NCBI GenBank assembly: GCA_026702845.1
Contig: JADCLS010000009.1
Span: 166,625 to 230,624 of the forward strand
DNA: 64,000 nucleotides
Source: Candidatus Heimdallarchaeota archaeon
Lineage (GTDB): Archaea > Asgardarchaeota > Heimdallarchaeia > Heimdallarchaeales > Kariarchaeaceae
Direction of reading: 5' to 3'
In this document: positions 49,356 through 55,700 of the stretch, in pieces
Layout: each line of letters opens with the position of its first letter
How positions within the stretch are numbered: the stretch's first letter is position 1
Notes under the pieces: model-generated
What the model was told of the DNA's origin: nothing
Seen by the model: the letters and a program-made list of their open reading frames with translations, nothing else
The model's database searches: none
Translations under genes and position numbers: made by a program

Positions 49356-49622
49356 TTGGCTAGACAACCCTTTGACCTGGAATTTAGCAAAAATGCAGCT
49401 AAATTTCTCAAAGATGCAGATAAAAGAACACAAGAATTAATTTTGGGCATATTAGAAGAACTCCGACAATTCCCCAGAGAAGGTAAGATACTTCGAGGTA
49501 ACCTTTCAGGAAAATTCTCTTGGAGGGTAGGGAAATTTCGGATAATATATCAAATTATTGAGAATCGATTAGTAATCTATGTTATCAATATTGGATTAAG
49601 AAAAAACATCTATGAAAAATAA
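49356..49622 (+). CDS. relE: RelE/ParE-family toxin
   Basis: An 88-residue toxin. LEFSKNAAKFLKD, then LRGNLSGKFSWRVGKFRIIY and IYVINIGLRKNIYEK, show the RelE fold with conserved Arg and Tyr near the active site. RelE toxins cut mRNA on the ribosome. The start is TTG at 49356. Right after its stop lies a piece of another antitoxin's beginning on the opposite strand (see 49626-49709), so a recombination join is here. Confidence 0.85.
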   Translation: MARQPFDLEFSKNAAKFLKDADKRTQELILGILEELRQFPREGKILRGNLSGKFSWRVGKFRIIYQIIENRLVIYVINIGLRKNIYEK

Positions 49623-49625
49623 AGA

Positions 49626-49709
49626 TTGTGATTCTATCGGGCATCTGTTTATTATTTGGATTTTTCTATATTTATAACTCTGTTAATGAACGATTGAAGG
49701 CTAAAAAAT
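49626..49709 (-). repeat. repeat copy 1: DUF433 antitoxin 5' end and upstream
   Basis: The minus strand here begins a DUF433-type antitoxin (MPDRITI, ATG at 49644) and is lost after 7 codons next to the RelE stop. The region in front (TCTGTTTATTATTT..., up to 49709) is about 85 percent identical to 52694-52780, the start of the complete antitoxin gene. Confidence 0.75.
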
Positions 49710-49747
49710 TATATAATATTATTATAAGTAAATATTGATCATCTCGA

Positions 49748-50842
49748 TCAAAGTTTAATCACCAATGGATCATGAGTAGAACAATATGGACATTTTCTTT
49801 CCTGAATCCATTTTACAAGATGTATAGTATGTGCAAATGAATTGCAGCAGGTTAATATCGTCATTTCCTCTAGTTTAACAGATTCCTTATAGCAGATGAT
49901 GCATTTCATCGACCCTTGACATTCATTGCAGATGACGTCACTGGTTTGCTGTCCACAGAAAATACAATGTTCGGGTCGTTTATCCTTGATATTACGAATT
50001 TCAAGAATGTTCTGCATACGTTCTATTAATGTTTTGAAACTAAAAACTGCATTTAGATCATTCAGTTGATGATCAAAGTAGATTTTATCACCTTCAAAAT
50101 GCACTCTGTCTGTGAAATACAGAATTTGTTTGATAATGCTCATTGTATACACATGATCCATGAGCTGAACTGCTGCAATTAGATCACCTGATGTTACCTT
50201 GTATCTATGGCCCTCATCAAAGATGTCCAACTTTCGTAGCAATTTCAGTTTGATTCTTCCAGTTCTGGCCTGATTCTCCAAAATAAAAAATGGTACCTGT
50301 AAATTAAGAAAACTCACTCTGATCTTATGGCTGTGTTTAAATTCCTTCAACAATGATTTAGTTTTTGGATCTCCAATGCAAGTCTGTTTACTCTCTAAAA
50401 TTTCTATGGTTAATGTATCCTGATATGTCCAGATATCCTTTTTCCGTTCAAAACCATATTCAGTTAATTGCTTATCAATTTTTTCTATGGCATATTTCAA
50501 TTCATCCGGATCAATTTGATCATCTGGTACGTCATTAGAGATAACTAGGAAAAACATTGAAACTAACCATAGTGCCAGTGAGTATTCAGGGAAAAAATCC
50601 CAAATGATTGTTACATACAAACCTATGAAAGAGATCCCCATGAGAATAGCCATGATATTTCTCACTTTTTGAGTATTTACAAACTTGCGGAATGAGAAAT
50701 TTAACCATTTAGGAAAAGTTTTTACCAACTTCCAGAGCTTGAGGACAAACGAGGAAGTATATTTCCAATTGTATAGTTTCAAATCTATCCAGGTTATGGA
50801 GAACAATACTAGGAATAGGAAAATGAAAATTACTTCCATCAC
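49748..50842 (-). CDS. membrane protein with C-terminal RING-like zinc finger
   Basis: A 364-residue protein with membrane segments near the N-terminus (about 1-20 and two near 60-105) and a long cytosolic region. The C-terminus has two zinc-binding motifs. The first is a C4 ribbon (C293, C296, C305, C308). The second is a RING-like finger: C314, C317, C332/C333, H338, H341, W345, C351, C354 (last part AHTIHLVKWIQERKCPYC). One usual RING ligand is missing, so it may be a variant treble clef. It could be an E3-like membrane protein in an Asgard ubiquitin system; this is inference. It lies between remnant B and the RelE module. Confidence 0.68.
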   Translation of the reverse strand: MMEVIFIFLFLVLFSITWIDLKLYNWKYTSSFVLKLWKLVKTFPKWLNFSFRKFVNTQKVRNIMAILMGISFIGLYVTIIWDFFPEYSLALWLVSMFFLVISNDVPDDQIDPDELKYAIEKIDKQLTEYGFERKKDIWTYQDTLTIEILESKQTCIGDPKTKSLLKEFKHSHKIRVSFLNLQVPFFILENQARTGRIKLKLLRKLDIFDEGHRYKVTSGDLIAAVQLMDHVYTMSIIKQILYFTDRVHFEGDKIYFDHQLNDLNAVFSFKTLIERMQNILEIRNIKDKRPEHCIFCGQQTSDVICNECQGSMKCIICYKESVKLEEMTILTCCNSFAHTIHLVKWIQERKCPYCSTHDPLVIKL

Positions 50843-50919
50843 GTGTACCTAATGGGCTGATGCTATAAATATTCATTCAATGATTAATATTTTTGATTTT
50901 TGTTGATGTTTATTTATTC

Positions 50920-51174
50920 TTAGAATTGTACAAAGTATCCGTTATCGAGTACGAGTGTATTGCTGTGGAGCATTGCTCTTAGTGTCCTAACTGGTAGGTG
51001 ACCGTAGGCAGCAATCATGAGTGCAATCACACCAGTTACATGGGGTGCAGACAAGGAAGTACCAGACCAGACTGTGTATTCTCCTCCAACTGCGGTGGAT
51101 AGAATGAACTCTCCGGGAGTAGAGGAAATACAAGATATAGAATAATACTCATTCGTAGCCCAACTATATCTCAT
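50920..51174 (-). pseudogene. subtilase 3'-end remnant B (84 codons intact)
   Basis: This is the largest remnant, an open frame for the C-terminal third of a subtilase, including the catalytic Ser motif WSGTSLSAPHVTG and the end GYFVQF. It lacks the Asp and His parts, so it is inactive as a protease. The frame starts with an internal Met just at a sharp change to AT-rich DNA. It lies between the RING-like protein and the antitoxin at 51228. Confidence 0.85.
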
Positions 51175-51227
51175 AAAAGAAGAATAAATTGATAATATTT
51201 TTTAAATTGAATTTACAACTATTATTC

Positions 51228-51467
51228 ATGACTTACATCTTGGAGAATGAAGAAGCGATAAATCTAGTGCTTTTCAAATTGAATGCTATTAAAGAGGGGA
51301 TCGATTCTATTCTTAAAATTTGGGAATTCTCCTCAATTGATGAATTTCTAGAAATAACATCCAAGGGAGAATTAGATGAGGCAGTAATGGATGCTATTTC
51401 AATGAGACAACTGGTTCTTGATCTAGAAAAATATCAGGATATATTGGCAAAATTGCGGGAAGGATAG
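51228..51467 (+). CDS. antitoxin-like partner of TumE-type toxin
   Basis: A 79-residue helical protein from ATG at 51228 (an in-frame ATG at 51189 adds 13 residues). TATA-like ATATTTTTTAAA around 51199-51210 supports 51228 as a leaderless start. It ends 2 bp before a DUF6516-type toxin. Its features (acidic helical core, MRQLVLDLEKYQDILAKLRE end) resemble the 85-residue protein at 54522, which also precedes a DUF6516-like piece. It is the probable antitoxin, with no independent hit. Confidence 0.6.
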   Translation: MTYILENEEAINLVLFKLNAIKEGIDSILKIWEFSSIDEFLEITSKGELDEAVMDAISMRQLVLDLEKYQDILAKLREG

Positions 51468-51469
51468 AT

Positions 51470-51832
51470 TTGATTAATTCAATAGAAAAATTGCGTATTG
51501 CTAGAGAATTAATAGCCCTATCCTTATCTCAATGCATTTTAAACGAATCTTACAAGGAGTTGTTCCGAGAGCTAAAATTTGTAATTTCAGGAGGAACTGT
51601 AATTTATATTAAATATAATGATTTTGGAGAATATGGATATCAAATCATGTATTCCAAAAAGAAAGGAGATTATGAACGTTTCGACAATTATGACAAAGAA
51701 TGGGATGTTAAATCAAAACCGCATCATTTTCACTCATTAGCTGGCATAAAACATAGCCCAATGATAGGTGATCCCAAACAAGATATTCCTGAATTGATAA
51801 AATATCTAAAAGTAAAGCTAAAAATACTATAG
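51470..51832 (+). CDS. TumE/DUF6516-family toxin
   Basis: A 120-residue protein with the pattern YGYQIMYSKKKGDYERFDNY, then KPHHFHSLAGIKHSP, as seen in the TumE-like DUF6516 toxins (YSYHxx...RxDNAPHHxxIxTFPHHxH). It starts with TTG at 51470, 2 bp after the antitoxin, and ends before remnant C. The family is proposed as the toxin of a type II system. No functional test is possible from sequence. Confidence 0.7.
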   Translation: MINSIEKLRIARELIALSLSQCILNESYKELFRELKFVISGGTVIYIKYNDFGEYGYQIMYSKKKGDYERFDNYDKEWDVKSKPHHFHSLAGIKHSPMIGDPKQDIPELIKYLKVKLKIL

Positions 51833-51874
51833 AAGGTTTTGATATCAAATGAATTTTAATATTATGAATGTTAG

Positions 51875-52135
51875 TTAGAATTGTACAAAGCTGTAGCCAT
51901 TTTCGAGTACGAGTGCGTTAGCGTGGAGCATTGCTCTTAGTGTCTCAACTGGTAGGTAACCGTATGATGCGATGTAAAGGGCTACAAGACCTGTGACATG
52001 TGGTGCAGACATAGAAGTTCTTTACCGGGCTCTCAATTTCCAGTATTGTGGAGATGAATTCATGAGGAGTTATGAATTCTACGTATTCACCAGAGTTGGT
52101 TCTCTTGGATTAGCTCCAAGATTGTTATCAAATCT
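51875..52135 (-). pseudogene. subtilase 3'-end remnant C (frameshifted)
   Basis: On the minus strand it reads NSGEYVEFITPHEFISTIL, then the Ser motif SMSAPHVTGLVALYIASYG and the end GYSFVQF-stop. Two frameshifts separate the parts, and the upstream portion is lost at about 52135. It is the C-terminal region of a subtilase and cannot be made in one piece. Confidence 0.8.
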
Positions 52136-52143
52136 GATTTAAA

Positions 52144-52490
52144 TCAATAATTTACGAGAGTAAAATTATCTTCGGTAATAGTAATAATAAAACTATCTGA
52201 AAAACATTCCTCAAACTCAGTGAAAAATGAAATGAGAGCAGGTTTCACAAATTTTATTGTGGCTGGATGGATATCAACAAGAATAACCATTAATCCGTAC
52301 TTAACGCAGTGAGCCCTGAAACCTTTATCATGAGTAATAATGATCCAACCATTATCTTTGAGGATAGGACTTAATTCACCATTTTTTATTCCTAATAGAT
52401 TCTCTATTCTTATTTACTTACGGTGTATCCTAATTCGCTTATAGGATTTAATAGCCTGATAGATACATTTTCATCAAGCAGGAACTTCAT
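52144..52490 (-). pseudogene. frameshifted DUF5615 toxin
   Basis: The frame starts MKFLLDENVSIRLLNPIS at 52490 and hits a stop after 26 codons (52410-52412). In the -1 frame it continues LLGIKNGELSPILKDNGWIIITHDKGF..., up to a stop at 52144. DUF5615 (PIN-like) toxins have this layout, with MKFLLDEN at the start and the THDKGF motif. A one-base change disrupts the gene. It overlaps the antitoxin gene (52474-52713) by 17 bp, which is the normal arrangement. Confidence 0.75.
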
Positions 52491-52713
52491 CTTTTTTAAA
52501 ACTGACAATCTTCTCTCCCTCTACACGGTTTCTTGCAAATCTAAGTACAGCTTTTATGTCTTCTACAGTAATACTGGGATAGTTATCAATTATCTCATCA
52601 AATGAATAGCCTTCTTCTATGTATTCAAGAATAATGTAAATCATGATGCGGGTTCCAGTAATTGTCGGTTTGCCACCACAAATATCAGGATCTATTGTGA
52701 TTTTATCGGACAT
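52474..52713 (-). CDS. DUF433-family antitoxin
   Basis: A 79-residue protein with the family pattern ITIDPDICGGKPTITGTRI, IEEGYSFDEIIDNYPSITVEDIK and AVLRFARNRVEG. It is the antitoxin of DUF5615 toxins and has a helix-turn-helix-like core for DNA binding. Its toxin gene is frameshifted, so the antitoxin is now alone. A second copy of its promoter and first codons lies at 49626-49709. Confidence 0.85.
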   Translation of the reverse strand: MSDKITIDPDICGGKPTITGTRIMIYIILEYIEEGYSFDEIIDNYPSITVEDIKAVLRFARNRVEGEKIVSFKKDEVPA

Positions 52714-52780
52714 CTGTTTATTATTTACATTTTTCTATATTTATAACTCTGTTAATATGAACGATTGAAAGCTAAAAAAT
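52694..52780 (-). repeat. repeat copy 2: DUF433 antitoxin start and promoter
   Basis: This contains the first codons of the complete antitoxin and about 65 bp upstream of it. It pairs with copy 1 at 49626-49709. The end of the repeat is 34 bp before remnant D. Confidence 0.7.
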
Positions 52781-52813
52781 GTTTCTTATTTTTCCGTGAT
52801 TGATTATCTATTA

Positions 52814-52886
52814 TTAGAATTGTACAAAGCTGTAGCCGTTATCGAGTGCGTTGGCGTGGAGCATTGCTCTCTTAGTGTCTCAACAG
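52814..52886 (-). pseudogene. subtilase 3'-end remnant D
   Basis: About 24 codons of the subtilase end on the minus strand, with a small internal deletion relative to the other copies (TATCGAG then TGCGTTGG). It ends abruptly about 40 bp before the next open frame. Confidence 0.7.
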
Positions 52887-52925
52887 TTATGAAAATCAAA
52901 TAAATAAGATCCTTTATTTGCGTTA

Positions 52926-53387
52926 ATGGAATTTACAATGTTATCAATTTCTATGATTCCGCTCTATATGTTATTATACCTAAATTCGAGGATTTTATCA
53001 ATGGATATTTATACAATAATAAAGGGATTTCATCAGAAATCAGATTTTGGGAAGGCCTTTTCTAACTACTTGAGTCTGAAAATTATGAAAATAATTGAAC
53101 TCAACTTTGCTACAATTGAATGGTTCAAAAATTATGAGAGAGAATGCAAGGAGTTAGGATTTGATTTTGAGACAAATTTATTTTTGGACTTCATTCATAT
53201 AATTGACAATAAAATCATTTTCAAACCACTCTTAGATGAGAATGCAATTGAATACTATAACAAAAGCGGTATGATTCATAGTTTTCGATCACGGCCTGCT
53301 GTTATTGTCCTCGTATTCTTCATCTATCATTTCAATAATATTATATCTCCATTTAATATCATCAGTAATCTTTCTTACAAAATCTAA
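52926..53387 (+). CDS. hypothetical protein, 3' part overlaps opposite gene
   Basis: An open frame of 153 codons of which the last 30 or so overlap the minus-strand gene ending at 53289. Residues 1-115 look like a normal helical protein (AFSNYLSLKIMKIIEL, FETNLFLDFIHIID). The end after residue 120 is the complement of the other gene's end, so the original 3' end may have been lost by a join. Not recognised. Confidence 0.4.
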   Translation: MEFTMLSISMIPLYMLLYLNSRILSMDIYTIIKGFHQKSDFGKAFSNYLSLKIMKIIELNFATIEWFKNYERECKELGFDFETNLFLDFIHIIDNKIIFKPLLDENAIEYYNKSGMIHSFRSRPAVIVLVFFIYHFNNIISPFNIISNLSYKI

Positions 53388-54029
53388 TATCTCATTAAAC
53401 ACCTGCTTGAAGCTCATTCCTGAATAGTCTTCAATTTCGAAAAATTCACTGAATTCTGTAAATTCATCTTCTACATCACAAATATCACTTACTATCGTTA
53501 TAATTTTGATATGTTTCTTAAAAATCGATGTGGAGAGACCCTTTGTTATCTTATCCAGCCAATACATGTACATTATATCATTCATTGTAAAACTGTTGTG
53601 CCTAATAATACTATATAATTTTTCACTATAACCTGCATCTGTAATTTCTTTTAAAACTTGATAATCTCGTTCTCCCTCATCCCATTTCTTCTCTCTTTCT
53701 AGCTGGTTTCTAAATTCTTGAACTTCATGGTCACTTAACTTAAAATTCACTATTTTACGTTTCTCAACATCACTATAATTTGTAGAATAGCTATACACAT
53801 AATGATCATTTTTCCAAATCCATACATGGCATAATAAAGTCTCTATATCCCCAGAAATTGAAATTAATTCATCACCTTTATATTTATATTTATTTACGTC
53901 ACTCACCTCCAATTTTGCTATCATTTCATTATACATCTTTGTACGTTCTTCGATTTTTTTTGCTTGATATTTGCTGATCAGATCATAATACAAGTTTTCA
54001 ATATCCTCTTTATTTAATCCTTCTAACAT
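53289..54029 (-). CDS. hypothetical helical protein
   Basis: A 246-residue soluble protein of unknown family. The N-terminus (EDIENLYYDLISKYQAKKIE) and C-terminus (VRKITDDIKWRYNIIEMIDE) are helical with many charges. The middle part has strands (VWIWKNDHYVYSYSTNY). It is convergent with the 153-codon frame and overlaps it by 99 bp. No motif was recognised. It lies within the toxin-antitoxin mosaic, so a defence or toxin role is possible but not supported. Confidence 0.6.
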   Translation of the reverse strand: MLEGLNKEDIENLYYDLISKYQAKKIEERTKMYNEMIAKLEVSDVNKYKYKGDELISISGDIETLLCHVWIWKNDHYVYSYSTNYSDVEKRKIVNFKLSDHEVQEFRNQLEREKKWDEGERDYQVLKEITDAGYSEKLYSIIRHNSFTMNDIMYMYWLDKITKGLSTSIFKKHIKIITIVSDICDVEDEFTEFSEFFEIEDYSGMSFKQVFNEILDFVRKITDDIKWRYNIIEMIDEEYEDNNSRP

Positions 54030-54323
54030 AAATAATAATATGCATTTATATTTAAAAAGTTATGTAACTTCAATTCACAGTTTTATTATTAGGAACAATT
54101 TGTTGATTTGGTTGAAAGGGTTGATCGATCAAAACTTGAGTTAATTTAAGATTATCGTGATAAAAATTTCCTTATTATTAAGCAAGATCATAACCTACTA
54201 TTATTCTTTCAAATTTGATATTATAGGAGCCATACGCTAGCGATTATATTTTTATAGCTCCATTAATAAAAAGGATTGAACTATATATTATTGTGGGCAA
54301 ATTTGCTTAGGGTTATTTATTAA
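54030..54323. other. gap with possible third antitoxin-promoter copy
   Basis: No open frame seen. A stretch around 54236-54290 (TATTTTTATAGCTCCATTAATA, then GGATTGAACTATAT) resembles the DUF433 upstream repeat, but with many changes. It also ends 34 bp before a subtilase remnant (E), as copy 2 does with remnant D. Confidence 0.3.
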
Positions 54324-54421
54324 TTAGAATTGTACAAAGCTATAGCCGTTATCAAGTACGAGTGCATGTGCATGGAGCATTGCTCTGAGTGTCTCAACAG
54401 GTAGGTGGCCATAGGCAGCAC
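54324..54421 (-). pseudogene. subtilase 3'-end remnant E
   Basis: About 32 codons of the subtilase end on the minus strand, with small changes, ending GYSFVQF-stop. It stops at a sharp border at 54421. The gap that follows (54422-54521) holds an AT-rich promoter-like stretch before the antitoxin-like gene. Confidence 0.72.
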
Positions 54422-54521
54422 TATAATCAACAAAAAATGAAAATAAAGTGTATTGAAATATATCAACACAACTTGAAGAAAACAACAACGTAAATATAAT
54501 TTTAACTCATACTTCTAGATA

Positions 54522-54779
54522 ATGATTGATTCCAAAGGAGAATTTCTTTCTACCATTCAAGAGTTTTTAAGTTCGCTTAATGAATTAAATGAAATTCTAA
54601 GAAGCTACAATGTTGCATCTATAAGTGAGTTAAAAGAGAGAATCGAGAAAAAGGATCTCCCGGAACATCCAACTTATGAGGATTATTTGGATTGTCTTGG
54701 ATTGTATGAGATGCTTGCAGAATACAAATCTAAAATAATCAATGAATTAAATGGTGTGAATATTGAATCTCTCAAATAA
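54522..54779 (+). CDS. antitoxin-like small protein
   Basis: An 85-residue acidic helical protein that resembles the antitoxin-like protein at 51228 in size, helical make-up and place. It lies 4 bp before a DUF6516-like piece (54784-54990). The TATA-like AAATATAATTTTAA near 54493 gives leaderless-like spacing. Its toxin partner is cut off, so this is a lone antitoxin. Confidence 0.55.
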   Translation: MIDSKGEFLSTIQEFLSSLNELNEILRSYNVASISELKERIEKKDLPEHPTYEDYLDCLGLYEMLAEYKSKIINELNGVNIESLK

Positions 54780-54783
54780 ATAA

Positions 54784-54990
54784 GCAATAATTGAATCAAA
54801 GTTAGAAGATGAGTTCAAAAATAAAATTACCTGTATCTCATACAATATCAGAGGGAGGATGAGAGTATTGTTTACAAATGGAGCATTACTCGATATTAGG
54901 TATCCTGTAAGTTCATCATATTCATTTTTCCTGAACTATAATGAAAAAATATACAGAATCGATACCGCACCCCACCATAAAACGATTAGC
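54784..54990 (+). pseudogene. truncated TumE/DUF6516 toxin joined to subtilase remnant
   Basis: In one frame this reads AIIESKLEDEFKNKI... then YSFFLNYNEKIYRIDTAPHH, the core of DUF6516 toxins. There is no normal start codon (the frame follows a stop at 54781), and the 3' part ends at about 54990 where remnant F begins. It is a gene piece broken at its 3' end, and possibly at its 5' end. Confidence 0.65.
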
Positions 54991-55118
54991 TCGTATGGCT
55001 CTGAGTATCTCAACTGGCAGGTAGCCGAATGCTGAGATGTGCAGGGCCACAAGACCAATACATGGAGTGCAGACATGGAAGTACCAGACAATACAGTGTA
55101 TACGTCTCCAACTACTAA
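54991..55118 (-). pseudogene. subtilase remnant F (internal part)
   Basis: On the minus strand it reads the Ser motif VLSGTSMSA and, after a frameshift, ISAFGYLPVEILRA. It lacks the last roughly 22 codons, because the broken toxin gene starts there. It is the only remnant without the common 3' end. Confidence 0.7.
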
Positions 55119-55277
55119 ATAATTTTCATACTTTTTTTATTATAATCGGCATGATTAATTGTGCTCATTAGTACTAGATTGAGTTCATCTACAAATCTCT
55201 GTTGATAAATATTCAAATATATAGATAGCTCATATTATTATGATGAGTTCTTCCTCTTGGATCTATGAAAACTATGA
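55119..55277. other. gap
   Basis: No firm gene. A short minus-strand frame (FVDELNLVLMSTINHADYNK) could be a decayed coding piece, but I cannot assign it. Confidence 0.3.
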
Positions 55278-55484
55278 TCAATTATCTAAACAATACATCA
55301 CTTGCAGATACTGTGGAGTGGGCAGCGTTTCAATCTTCTTCCTACTAATATATTCTCGTATTCTGCTTTTATCGCGTTCTGGAACATCAATCATGAATTT
55401 GTGAGTTAATTCCATATTACTACGAATAGTATCAACATACAGCTGCTTGATCTGAAATCTTGGAAGATTATGTCTCCGTATCAT
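55278..55484 (-). CDS. small hypothetical ORF
   Basis: A 68-codon frame with mixed charged composition (QIKQLYVDTIRSNMELTHKF, then RDKSRIREYISRKKIETLP), not recognised. The next upstream sequence on its strand is AT-rich. It could be a real small gene or a piece of a decayed gene; I cannot decide. Confidence 0.4.
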   Translation of the reverse strand: MIRRHNLPRFQIKQLYVDTIRSNMELTHKFMIDVPERDKSRIREYISRKKIETLPTPQYLQVMYCLDN

Positions 55485-55700
55485 CTGAAATATATATGTC
55501 GATTCTCATATAAAGCTTAATCGGACAGAATCTTGAAAGTGAAGATTGAATCCTCAGAATCCAGAGATTATATTTAATTCATTTTCAATAATAAATTCAA
55601 TAATACCTTATTCAGCTGTAAAAGTTTCATAAAAATGGGAATGGGAGATGCAAAATATGTAGATTTATATTATAGTTAATTCATTTATTTTATTTTAAAT

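Noticed and set aside
48997..55118. Integron-like cassette array with the subtilase ends as recombination sites.
   Set aside because: No integrase gene and no attC-like folded site seen; kept only as a loose comparison.
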